The translations under genes were made by a program, and so were the position numbers. The notes below the pieces were generated by a model, which was given only the letters and a program-made list of their open reading frames with translations, was not told the origin of the DNA and did not search any database. A DNA stretch of 22,105 nt from a virus: positions 1-22,105 of the IMG/VR virus record IMGVR_UViG_3300049491_000122; one strand, given 5' to 3'. Below, in pieces: positions 14,899-21,155 of the stretch (positions within the stretch are counted from its first letter, which is position 1; every line of letters starts with the position of its first letter).

Positions 14899-16538
14899 GC
14901 CGCCGACCTCGAGATCGCTCCGGCCTGCGCAACATCTTTGAGCGCACCGGCGAGTTGCGGTGCTGCCCCAATCATCTGCTGTGCCTGAGCCGCCTTCGCC
15001 TTCTGCGCCCAGATTTCCTCTAGCTTGTCTTTGTCGACCACCCACTTCGCAGGGACGCCAAGGATCGGCGCGCTCTGATGCATCGCCGTTGCCCAATCCG
15101 GGATGTCGGCGAGTTCGGGTTTCACTTGCAGGAACGGTGCTAGCTGTCCCGTCCAGGTCTGGAACGCCGTGACCTCGGCAAGCTTCAAGAGCCGCATCAG
15201 CGGGCTGTTGAACTGCACCCGATACATGCCGCCGGCGCGCTGCAGCACCATCGGCATCGGCGGCAGCTTGCCTTGACGGCCGAGAACGCTGAGTTCGCGT
15301 TCCACGACTTGAGACAGGAACCGCACCACGGAACGACCGACAACAGGCACCGTCAGCTGCGCCTTCTCGTTCATGATGCCCAGCCATTCCGTGGCCGTCA
15401 TCCGTTGCCGATCGGCGAAGATCTGAAACACCGACGTCAGCGCGGCATCTTTGATCTCTTGCTGCCGCTTCGTGATGCGCTCCCAGCCTTTATCGAGATC
15501 GGCGCCGGTGTAGAGAGCCTCGACCAGCTTCTTGCCGTCCGACGTCATGCCACCCCAGTGGATGTCGCCGGCGCCGAGCGACGGCGTGTTGCCGGACTGG
15601 TCATCACCGTAACCCAGCGTGCCGTCGTCGTAGGCCAACAACGGGGGATCAGCCGCCTTTTCGGTCTGGCGATCCATAGCACGGACCATCTTGTTGACCT
15701 GGCGGATCGTCGGCAGCACCGCTGCAGCCCAACCGCGTCCGTACCATTCGTCGGGCGCCTTGGCGTAGCGATAGACCGGTGCCGGGAACGACGAGTAGCC
15801 GCCCTGGCGAAGCGCAACCTTGTCGGCAAGCGCAAGCTCGATCGACATCCACTGCATGCCGCGGGCATCGAGATAGCCAGGCTTCCGCGCCGGGTTCTTC
15901 ATGATGGCGTGCAAGAACTCGAACGTCGTCGTCGGCTTCGTCCGTGCCGCCTCTTTGATCTTGTCCGGCAGACGATCACCGTACTCGTCGACCGCCGCCT
16001 TCGCCGTCAGCTTGAAGCGCCGATCGAGACGGCAGACGTCCATCTGCGCATCGACCATGATGAAGGCTTCGGACGTCGGGATGCAGCGGTAGGAAAGCCC
16101 ACCGCCTGCCCTGTCCAGGATCATCAAGGGCGATGTTCCAAGAACACCACCGTGATGCCAGACGTCGAAGATTTGTTCCTGGAAGTTCGAGGCCGCACGC
16201 TCGGCGCGAAGGACGTCGAGAACATCATCGAAATACTGCTGGACGTCGTCGCGCTCGTTGAGGCGCGGATCCATGGCGGCAAGGCCGTCCCACTTCTGTC
16301 CGGCCGGCGTCGACAAGCTGTCGACCGCCGCGGCGTGACGTTGCGCCTCCGTCGGTGCCGTCGCATCGTACTGCCGTTGCGTCCGCTGCGAGCCCTGCAC
16401 AGCAACCTTGCTGGTGAAGTTCGCGTGCTCCGGAAGCACGTACTCCGCGACTTCCTGGTTCAGACGGTCGAAGTTCGCCCGCTCCGTTGCGAGCTGGGTG
16501 TGCTCTTCAATGACGGTCTCGACAAAACTGCGGGTCAT
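14895..16538 (-). CDS. Portal protein (head-to-tail connector, T7/podovirus type)
   Basis: This 547-residue protein forms the dodecameric portal at one capsid vertex, through which DNA enters and leaves. It matches the podovirus head-to-tail connecting family (PF12236) in length and in recognisable segments: the N-terminal helix with NFDRLNQEVAEYVLPEHANF, the TAPTEAQRHAAAVDSLSTPAGQKW segment, and the stem-region sequence VVRFLSQVVERELSVLGRQGKLPPMP. A conserved-looking FQIFADRQRMTATEW stretch precedes it. The C-terminus is helical and Ala/Gln-rich (WAQKAKAAQAQQMIG), as expected for the barrel. It is preceded by motif site 3 and a small hairpin. Its stop overlaps the next start (ATGA). No truncation or missing region is evident. 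Confidence 0.93.
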   Translation of the reverse strand: MTRSFVETVIEEHTQLATERANFDRLNQEVAEYVLPEHANFTSKVAVQGSQRTQRQYDATAPTEAQRHAAAVDSLSTPAGQKWDGLAAMDPRLNERDDVQQYFDDVLDVLRAERAASNFQEQIFDVWHHGGVLGTSPLMILDRAGGGLSYRCIPTSEAFIMVDAQMDVCRLDRRFKLTAKAAVDEYGDRLPDKIKEAARTKPTTTFEFLHAIMKNPARKPGYLDARGMQWMSIELALADKVALRQGGYSSFPAPVYRYAKAPDEWYGRGWAAAVLPTIRQVNKMVRAMDRQTEKAADPPLLAYDDGTLGYGDDQSGNTPSLGAGDIHWGGMTSDGKKLVEALYTGADLDKGWERITKRQQEIKDAALTSVFQIFADRQRMTATEWLGIMNEKAQLTVPVVGRSVVRFLSQVVERELSVLGRQGKLPPMPMVLQRAGGMYRVQFNSPLMRLLKLAEVTAFQTWTGQLAPFLQVKPELADIPDWATAMHQSAPILGVPAKWVVDKDKLEEIWAQKAKAAQAQQMIGAAPQLAGALKDVAQAGAISRSAA

Positions 16539-16557
16539 GGCCGAAGCCTTACCGGCC
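16539..16557 (-). promoter_or_regulatory. Hairpin over the portal ribosome binding site
   Basis: On the coding strand, GGCCG and CGGCC form a perfect 5-base stem around the loop GTAAGGCTT, with the stem ending directly against the portal ATG. The AAGG in the loop is the only plausible ribosome binding site for the portal. Such a structure could set portal translation at the low level that suits a 12-copy protein. The stem is short and the effect is not proven. Confidence 0.35.
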
Positions 16558-16559
16558 CG

Positions 16560-16570
16560 GTGACTCGCGC
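16560..16570 (-). promoter_or_regulatory. GCGCGAGTCA intergenic motif, site 3 (upstream of portal)
   Basis: The coding-strand sequence is GCGCGAGTCAC, in the 44-base gap before the portal gene, ending 21 bases before its ATG. The spacing is almost the same as at site 2 (23 bases). The function is inferred from recurrence and position. Confidence 0.55.
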
Positions 16571-16582
16571 CCGCCTTAGCCG

Positions 16583-17794
16583 TTAGTACTGCGCGTAGGT
16601 GACAAAGCCCGTCACGGCGCCAGTTGCGGCCGTGAGGCAGAGCGCGTTCGATGCGGCAGTCCGAAACAACGAACCGTTCATGCCGGTCGCAGAGATGTTC
16701 CCCTCATCCTGCAAGCGCATTGCCCCCGTCAGCGATGTCGTGCCGGTCCCGCAGTTTGCGCCGGTCCCGTAAACGAACGTCGCTGTCGTCGCCAACGTAT
16801 CGCCAGAGATCACAAACGAACAGACGCGGATGACCTGCGACGACGCAAGCGCCACGATCTGCGTCGTAGCCGCAGCCGATACGTTGATTACGGCGGAGTT
16901 GGAGCAGGTGAAGTCCCGAGCCCAATTGGTTCCGCCAAAACTGTGCTTGCGCGAATTGGTGTACAGACCGCCGAACGTGTCAGAGAGCGTGTCGCTCGCG
17001 GCAGTGATTGTGCCGCCGCTCGTGCCGTCCGGGTCCTGTAGTTGGACCATCATCGACCCACGCGTGCCGACCTGCAAATCGCCGCGTTGGCCGTCCGCGA
17101 ATGTTGGCTTTGTGCTGTTGTATCTTCCGCCGACTTTGACCGGGCTCCCGCTATCCGCGGAACCGCTCGCCACGGTGCCGTCTACAGAGCCGATTTTACC
17201 CGTTCCGTTAGACCACGGAACAATCTCGACGCGTTGCACTTGGGGCCGAACCGGCGACATGAACGCGACCGCCGTAACGGTGCCGCTGCCGTACGTGGAG
17301 ATGCGGACGCGAAAGTAACGATACGCCAGAGGAATATCTACCGCGTTCGCCGTCGACGGTCCCACGAGACCGCTGCACGAAAGGTTCGTCGCGGACAGGT
17401 TCGTGTAGTTCGCGCAAAGCTGAATCCAGTTCGAGTTGTCGTTAGACCCCTCGAACATCACCGTGTTGCCGGAACCTACGGACGTGAACTGAACGGAAGC
17501 AGCCTGGTAGCCAACCGATACGTCAACCGGGAAGTTGGAGAGCGTCGTGGCGCTCGAAGCCGATCCTGTAACTACCGCGCCACCGGAGAGAACCGTGGTC
17601 CCGCTTGCGGGCCCCACGGAAACGCGCTGATTGCCGCTCGTGTCTTGCGTGCACGGTCGCTGCGTGCCGGCGGTGTACGTTGGCGCGCTCGATACGACGG
17701 TGCAGTTCTGAAGCGTCGCTTGCTGAGCCGCGGCGATCGACGCCGCCAGAATCGCAAAGAGCCCCGCGATCAGGAGCCTGGATAGAGCCTTCAT
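16583..17794 (-). CDS. Secreted beta-rich protein with Sec signal peptide (possible surface or adhesion protein)
   Basis: This 403-residue protein begins with a clear signal peptide: MKALSR, a hydrophobic core LLIAGLFAILAASIA, and an AAA-Q cleavage site near residue 23. There is no lipobox cysteine at the site. The mature part has eight cysteines (an even number, suggesting disulfides) and is rich in Ser/Thr/Gly/Val beta-sequence. Residues about 105-170 (NTVMFEGSNDNSNWIQLC, then YRYFRVRISTYGSGTVTA) resemble a discoidin-like or phage beta-sandwich domain that decorates virions. The C-terminal third (IVALASSQVIRVCSFVISG through SNALCLTAATGAVTGFVTYAQY) looks like a second beta domain. The start is supported by AAGGGG before the ATG at 17794, and a longer frame upstream would lie inside the preceding gene. 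Export of a product from a late phage operon is unusual. It may be a periplasmic or surface factor, or a virion protein with an uncleaved N-terminus. Confidence 0.75.
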   Translation of the reverse strand: MKALSRLLIAGLFAILAASIAAAQQATLQNCTVVSSAPTYTAGTQRPCTQDTSGNQRVSVGPASGTTVLSGGAVVTGSASSATTLSNFPVDVSVGYQAASVQFTSVGSGNTVMFEGSNDNSNWIQLCANYTNLSATNLSCSGLVGPSTANAVDIPLAYRYFRVRISTYGSGTVTAVAFMSPVRPQVQRVEIVPWSNGTGKIGSVDGTVASGSADSGSPVKVGGRYNSTKPTFADGQRGDLQVGTRGSMMVQLQDPDGTSGGTITAASDTLSDTFGGLYTNSRKHSFGGTNWARDFTCSNSAVINVSAAATTQIVALASSQVIRVCSFVISGDTLATTATFVYGTGANCGTGTTSLTGAMRLQDEGNISATGMNGSLFRTAASNALCLTAATGAVTGFVTYAQY

Positions 17795-17804
17795 TCGAAA
17801 CCCC

Positions 17805-18086
17805 TTACGCGCTGCAAAGATCGGAATAGATGGCCGTCGGTGTGCCGTTGCGAACAGCCTTGACCGTCGCGCCGCTGGGAAGGAACACCTCCATGCAAGC
17901 GACGGTCGCGTCGAGAACCTTGCCGGGGATATCGGCATAGGTCCCGTCGCCCATCTGCATTTGCAGCTTGAGCGAGTGGACACCCCACGTCGCCTGCGCC
18001 CGCCACAGGTGCCAGCCACCAGGCTGCACAACGACAGGATTGGAGTCGGCGGCCTGGTTGCTCAACAGGTCGTAACGCTTGCCCAT
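17805..18086 (-). CDS. Small hypothetical virion-type protein
   Basis: This 93-residue soluble protein has mixed beta-type sequence: NPVVVQPGGWHLWRAQATWGV, then LKLQMQMGDGTYADIP, then MEVFLPSGATVKAVRNGTPTAIYSDL. The pattern of short strands with Gly/Pro turns suggests a small beta-sandwich, as in phage head or tail accessory proteins. No named family is recognised. The ATG follows the upstream stop by one base and the stop lies 10 bases before the next start, so it is clearly part of the same transcript. By position (between terminase and portal) it may be a minor structural protein. That is inference. Confidence 0.7.
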   Translation of the reverse strand: MGKRYDLLSNQAADSNPVVVQPGGWHLWRAQATWGVHSLKLQMQMGDGTYADIPGKVLDATVACMEVFLPSGATVKAVRNGTPTAIYSDLCSA

Positions 18087-18087
18087 G

Positions 18088-18519
18088 TCAGGCTCCCATC
18101 AGTTCGGCTGAGCCAAGGTAAGGGCTCGACGTGTCGCCACGGCCACCGCCAGGCGTCAGCAACGCCGCGGCACGGCCGCGCTTCTTGTAAAGATCACTGC
18201 GAAGATCAGCCTCACGCTGCGCATCATCGCGCGTCGCAACGGCGACCTCAGGTATCTTCGGCTTGTCGGCGAGTAACGATGCGCCCGTTCCGACGAGGCT
18301 CGCACCGGACCCAGCAAGAGCCGCGATCTCTAGTGCGCTAAGTCCGCCGGCCGCCGCGGCACCAGCACCAACAGCGCCAGCCGTACCTGCTGCGAGGCCA
18401 GCCGCACCTGCACCTGCCGCAGCCGTTGTGCCAACCGCCGCAGCAGTGCCCGCAGCCGCCGGCGCAGCCGCAGTCGTGCTCGCCAACATCGCCGCAAGGA
18501 AGGGTTCGATACCGCTCAT
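18088..18519 (-). CDS. Alanine/glycine-rich hydrophobic virion-type protein
   Basis: This 143-residue protein is not assigned to a named family. Residues about 10-86 are an uncharged Ala/Gly/Thr-rich stretch (for example GTAAAVGTTAAAGAGAAGLA) that could insert into membranes or pack as helices. They are followed by a short basic linker (ADKPKIPEV) and a charged helix (RDDAQREADLRSDLYKKRGR). The end, RGRAAALLTPGGG and then LGSAELMGA, resembles the C-terminus of small virion proteins that podoviruses encode beside packaging and portal genes. A holin is an alternative but less likely, since holins have defined transmembrane helices and a charged tail and this gene sits between terminase and portal. 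The stop is one base from the next ATG gene. It is preceded by motif site 2. Confidence 0.65.
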   Translation of the reverse strand: MSGIEPFLAAMLASTTAAAPAAAGTAAAVGTTAAAGAGAAGLAAGTAGAVGAGAAAAGGLSALEIAALAGSGASLVGTGASLLADKPKIPEVAVATRDDAQREADLRSDLYKKRGRAAALLTPGGGRGDTSSPYLGSAELMGA

Positions 18520-18542
18520 CGGGTCAACGCCCTAAGCGCGCC

Positions 18543-18553
18543 GTGACTCGCGC
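18543..18553 (-). promoter_or_regulatory. GCGCGAGTCA intergenic motif, site 2 (after terL)
   Basis: The coding-strand sequence is GCGCGAGTCAC, located in the 38-base gap between terL and the next gene and ending 23 bases before that gene's ATG. The upstream flank (GATACT) and downstream flank (GGCG) match those of the copy at 11466-11476 closely, giving a longer shared core GATAC-N-GCGCGAGTCACGGCG. The function is inferred from recurrence and position. Confidence 0.55.
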
Positions 18554-18557
18554 AGTA

Positions 18558-20018
18558 TCAGTCCAACCCGCGGGCACGCCCCGGACGCCGCGGTGCTGCA
18601 GCACCAACCGGACGCATCACCGCCTTACCTTCGCCGGCACCAAGCAGCATGTACTGACCAGCCTCGCAGACGTGGCTGAAGCGGTTCTTGTTCGGCTTGT
18701 CGTGGTATCGGGCGTCGCCGACGATCTGCAGCCTCTTGTACTGATACCCACCGGCCATGCCCTTGCGGGCCGTATCGCAGCGCGGATCGATCACAAGACC
18801 CGGAACACCATCGATCAGACGCGACAACGGCAATGCCACGGCTTCACGCCGCAACACGGGATCGTTTGACGGCGCCGCGACAGCGGGAACACCCTCACCG
18901 CGCAAGATCATGAACGGCGTCGTCTCATCGGTCTGGGCACGATCATCGCCCGCCGGATCGCCGAAGATCCCGTTGATCGTTGCTCCCGCATATTCGCGAT
19001 CGAGCTTCGATCGCAGCAAATTGCCGAAACGCTTCGCACCCATGTCCGTAGTCACGAGCTCGTCGATCCAGTGCCAGCGGCCCAACATTGTGCGCTGCCC
19101 GAACAGCGCCGCCGGCGTCAGACCGAAGTCGATCCCAACCCAAAGGCCCAGCCTCGGATCGAACTGCACCTGCCGCACATGCACGTTGTCGCGGAATTCC
19201 GGATAGACCGGCTTGCCGTCAGTGACGAAACCGTAGTCGCCTCGGACATAAACCTTGATCCAAGCCTCGTCTTTGCCCGCTGACGATAGCGTGTAGTAGC
19301 CAACGTTCAGGTTATCGAGGTTCTCGGCTTCGGGCGAATCACCCCCTGGCTGCGAATAGAACTCGAACAGCGCCTGATCAGGCGCGATGATCCCGGCATC
19401 CCGAAGGTCTTTCTCTGCCTTCAGCAAGCTATCAAGGGTTTCGCCGGGAACGCGTTCGGCGAGGTTGTACCACCAATGGTCAGTGTCCGGCGGGTTCGTG
19501 TCCATGATGACGCCGCGCCAACCGCTGCCGCCGTCACGCTTCGGCGGAAAGCGCCCGACGCGACCGGTCAACCCATCGACGATCGCCTTCGGCACTTCGC
19601 GCGCTTCGTTGATGAAGGCGCCGGTTAGTTCCAGGGAAAGTAGCTTCTTCACGTCCGCCGGCCGATCGAGGGCGATGAACATCACCTCGAGATCGATCTC
19701 GCCGGTCTGAATGTGATGCGTCGGCGGACCGGCGTCCTGCCAGTTACCCATCTCGCGCGGGAACCACTCGTGCCAGGTCTTGATCGTCGTCGTCTTAAGT
19801 TCGGGATAGGTGTTGCGCACAATCGCCCAGCGCGCACGACGGATGCCCTGATGGTTCGGTTCGCGTTCCGCGAGGTGTCGCCAGATGCGAAAGCAGCAGG
19901 CCACAGACTTGCCGGACCCGATCGGCCCGCGAAGCCCGCTCAAGAACGCGTTCGAATAAAAGAATGCATCCGCCACCGGACCCGGCGGCTGGTATGTGAT
20001 CTCAAGCGGATTTGGCAT
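18558..20018 (-). CDS. terL: Terminase large subunit (packaging ATPase/nuclease)
   Basis: This 486-residue protein pumps DNA into the procapsid and cuts the concatemer. The ATPase domain has a Walker A at residues 31-38 (GPIGSGKS) and a Walker B with catalytic glutamate at 131-138 (LTGAFINE). An arginine-containing strand (WAIVRNTYPELK, 64-75) and a later MDTNPP segment (172-177) are typical of phage terminases. The C-terminal RNase H-like nuclease has its first aspartate at GIDFG (295-299, D297) and later acidic residues in GDPAGDDR (353-360). The length is normal for the family. The start at 20018 (MPNPLEITYQPP) was preferred over an in-frame ATG at 20060 because it limits the overlap with the small subunit to 17 bases and removes a non-family N-terminal extension. 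A GGGCGGGC stretch lies upstream. Confidence 0.96.
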   Translation of the reverse strand: MPNPLEITYQPPGPVADAFFYSNAFLSGLRGPIGSGKSVACCFRIWRHLAEREPNHQGIRRARWAIVRNTYPELKTTTIKTWHEWFPREMGNWQDAGPPTHHIQTGEIDLEVMFIALDRPADVKKLLSLELTGAFINEAREVPKAIVDGLTGRVGRFPPKRDGGSGWRGVIMDTNPPDTDHWWYNLAERVPGETLDSLLKAEKDLRDAGIIAPDQALFEFYSQPGGDSPEAENLDNLNVGYYTLSSAGKDEAWIKVYVRGDYGFVTDGKPVYPEFRDNVHVRQVQFDPRLGLWVGIDFGLTPAALFGQRTMLGRWHWIDELVTTDMGAKRFGNLLRSKLDREYAGATINGIFGDPAGDDRAQTDETTPFMILRGEGVPAVAAPSNDPVLRREAVALPLSRLIDGVPGLVIDPRCDTARKGMAGGYQYKRLQIVGDARYHDKPNKNRFSHVCEAGQYMLLGAGEGKAVMRPVGAAAPRRPGRARGLD

Positions 20019-20319
20019 TAGCCCGCCCAAAGCTGAATGCAAACGATGTTGCCCCCGCACCCTTGTTGGCCGTGGGCTTCGCGGTTTCGAACGGCGCCGC
20101 CTTCACTGCAGCCATCAACCGAACGTCGCCTGGCATCGCCGAATTCCGGTAGATCGCGCGCAGTAGATCGACCGCCTTGTAGTCGGGAGCCAACCCTTGA
20201 GCGGCCATCTCGATTAGGTCGACCCCGTCGACTGTCGTGACGACGCCCTTCGCGACCGTGGCGTCGTTCTTCTTGCCCTTCGGCCGCCCCGCGCCTTCCC
20301 TTCGGCCACCTCTAGGCAT
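20002..20319 (-). CDS. Terminase small subunit-like protein
   Basis: This 105-residue protein is probably the small terminase subunit, which recognises the phage DNA and regulates the large subunit during packaging. The N-terminus is the basic, glycine-rich segment PRGGRREGAGRPKGKKN, a common opening of small terminase and related phage DNA-binding proteins. A helical middle (about residues 32-75, DLIEMAAQGLAPDYKAVDLLRAIYRN) could serve in oligomerisation. The C-terminus (KGAGATSFAFSFGRANAKSA) may contact the large subunit. It lies directly upstream of terL and overlaps it by 17 bases. The main argument is position plus the basic N-terminus; homology to a specific family is not certain. The first ATG after the regulatory gap was chosen, although its ribosome binding site is weak. 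Confidence 0.7.
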   Translation of the reverse strand: MPRGGRREGAGRPKGKKNDATVAKGVVTTVDGVDLIEMAAQGLAPDYKAVDLLRAIYRNSAMPGDVRLMAAVKAAPFETAKPTANKGAGATSFAFSFGRANAKSA

Positions 20320-20337
20320 TCGCAGTTTTCCGCCAAC

Positions 20338-20361
20338 GTTTGAATATCAAACAAATCAAAC
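20338..20361. promoter_or_regulatory. AT-rich operator-like palindrome and half-site repeat
   Basis: GTTTGA-ATA-TCAAAC is a perfect 6-base inverted repeat (20338-20352), followed three bases later by a third half-site in direct orientation (TCAAAC, 20356-20361). The cluster lies between motif site 1 and the terminase small subunit start. It is one of the few AT-rich stretches in a GC-rich window. Spaced half-sites of this kind are typical of dimeric repressor or activator operators. Three DNA-binding-type proteins are encoded just upstream. Which protein binds, if any, cannot be told from sequence. Confidence 0.45.
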
Positions 20362-20365
20362 GCGA

Positions 20366-20376
20366 CTGACTCGCGC
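20366..20376 (-). promoter_or_regulatory. GCGCGAGTCA intergenic motif, site 1 (upstream of terminase small subunit)
   Basis: On the coding strand the sequence reads GCGCGAGTCAG and sits in the 61-base gap between the winged-helix gene and the terminase small subunit, 46 bases before the start codon. It is one of five exact copies of the 10-mer in the window. Here the motif also lies in a short inverted repeat (CGCGA, five bases, TCGCG). It is followed by an AT-rich stretch, which would suit a promoter or operator. The function is inferred from recurrence and position. Confidence 0.55.
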
Positions 20377-20380
20377 GCAA

Positions 20381-20692
20381 TTATTCCGGCAGCGAAGGCG
20401 GTCGACGCGGCAAGACCTCGCCTGTCTCTCTGATCTTGATGCACCGCCAGTTACGGCCGCGCTCGACCTCGATCAGACCGTCGCGCTCCAGGGCTCGAAT
20501 CATCAAGGTCCCAGCCTCATGCTTCTTCGTGCGGATGCCTTGCATCCGATCGGCCGGCTGAAACCGCTGCTTGCCGAGCCCGATCCACTTCGCGATCTCG
20601 GTGTTCGACGGCGCCGGCTGGCGGCGTGCAGCGCGGTGCCGCAACAGCGCCATCGTCTTGTCGACCCGTTCCCGTGTGACCGCGACCGTCAT
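20381..20692 (-). CDS. Winged-helix DNA-binding protein
   Basis: This 103-residue protein starts at the ATG at 20692, which overlaps the upstream stop by one base (TGATG) and is preceded by GGAAG. A longer in-frame start at 20872 would run almost entirely inside the zinc-protein gene and is rejected. Residues about 27-86 look like a winged helix similar to the LexA or MarR DNA-binding domain: PSNTEIAKWIGLGKQ (helix-turn-helix), GTLMIRALERDGLIEVERGRN (recognition helix plus wing) and a final strand RCIKI. The N-terminal helix is basic. It is the last gene before the AT-rich operator-like region ahead of the terminase genes, so an autoregulatory or early/late switch role is plausible. That role is inference; the fold is moderately sure. 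Confidence 0.75.
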   Translation of the reverse strand: MTVAVTRERVDKTMALLRHRAARRQPAPSNTEIAKWIGLGKQRFQPADRMQGIRTKKHEAGTLMIRALERDGLIEVERGRNWRCIKIRETGEVLPRRPPSLPE

Positions 20693-20892
20693 CACTTCCT
20701 CGCCTTGCGCCAATCGGCGTGACCGACGTGATAGGCGTGGCAGAACTCGCAGCGATAGACCTGGCACGGCGCCGCCTTGATGCCGTTGCCGGGTCTCCGC
20801 TTCTGCATCCGTTCGGCCTTCAGATGCGCGCCGGAGCGGGTCGCGTACCGTAGCTTTCCGGTTCTGTGGCAAGTGTCGACACCACCGCTCAT
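20692..20892 (-). CDS. Small zinc-binding protein (HNH-like/zinc ribbon knuckle)
   Basis: This 66-residue basic protein has a cysteine/histidine pattern suggesting one zinc site: C8 near the N-terminus, C43, and a tight knuckle C48-x2-C51-x3-H55-x2-H58 (YRCEFCHAYHVGH). Arg- and Lys-rich segments between them (KAERMQKRRPGNG) and at the C-terminus suggest nucleic acid contact. Small proteins with this 'Y-x-C-x-x-C-x-x-x-H-x-G-H' ending are common hypothetical proteins of phages and actinobacterial or proteobacterial mobile elements. The ATG at 20892 follows a purine-rich GGGGGC sequence, 14 bases after the GapR-like stop. The stop overlaps the next ATG by one base (TGATG). The exact role is unknown. 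Confidence 0.75.
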   Translation of the reverse strand: MSGGVDTCHRTGKLRYATRSGAHLKAERMQKRRPGNGIKAAPCQVYRCEFCHAYHVGHADWRKARK

Positions 20893-20906
20893 CGAATCGC
20901 TGCCCC

Positions 20907-21155
20907 CTATTCCGTCGTCATCCCAAGGGCCGACATGTAGAGATCGAGTATCGCGCTTTGCTCTTCGCGTTCGGTGGCATCGAGCTTCCGCAGACGGACC
21001 ACGGTGCGCATGATCTTCGTGTCGAACCCGTTGCCCTTAGCCTCGGCGTAGATCTCTTTGATGTCGCCGTTCAGCGCCGCCTTCTCTTCCTCGAGCCGTT
21101 CGACACGCTCGACGAGAGCCTTCAACTGATCCTTCGCAAAGTTCGGCTTGCTCAT
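20907..21155 (-). CDS. GapR/DUF2312-family nucleoid-associated protein
   Basis: This 82-residue protein closely resembles the DUF2312/GapR family. Caulobacter GapR is an essential protein that forms clamps on overtwisted AT-rich DNA ahead of replication and transcription and stimulates topoisomerases. Visible family features are the N-terminal coiled coil (about residues 8-35, [17 protein letters not shown]), the [16 protein letters not shown] linker (35-50) and the C-terminal helix [15 protein letters not shown] followed by [10 protein letters not shown]. The ATG at 21155 overlaps the upstream stop in an ATGA; a longer in-frame start at 21200 would add an Arg/Gly-rich stretch unlike the family. 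Phages of alphaproteobacteria often carry such a copy, which supports an alphaproteobacterial host. The phage copy may help replicate or compact phage DNA or interfere with host GapR; that part is inference. Confidence 0.93.
   Translation of the reverse strand: MSKPNFAKDQLKALVERVERLEEEKAALNGDIKEIYAEAKGNGFDTKIMRTVVRLRKLDATEREEQSAILDLYMSALGMTTE

Noticed and set aside
15273-16586. A long plus-strand open frame of 437 codons opposite the portal gene
   Set aside because: It is rich in Arg, His and Asp in a pattern produced by the antisense of GC-rich coding sequence, has no recognisable domain, and lies entirely across the well-supported portal gene.
18088-18519. Holin call for the alanine-rich hydrophobic protein
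   Set aside because: There are no distinct transmembrane helices with a charged tail, no endolysin or spanin gene nearby, and the position between terminase and portal fits a virion-type protein better.
11466-20376. Reading the recurring motif as T7-type single-subunit RNA polymerase promoters because TGACTCGCGC faintly recalls CGACTCACTATAG
   Set aside because: The similarity is on the antisense strand relative to the genes, the AT-rich start region of T7 promoters is missing at most sites, and no phage RNA polymerase gene is in the window.
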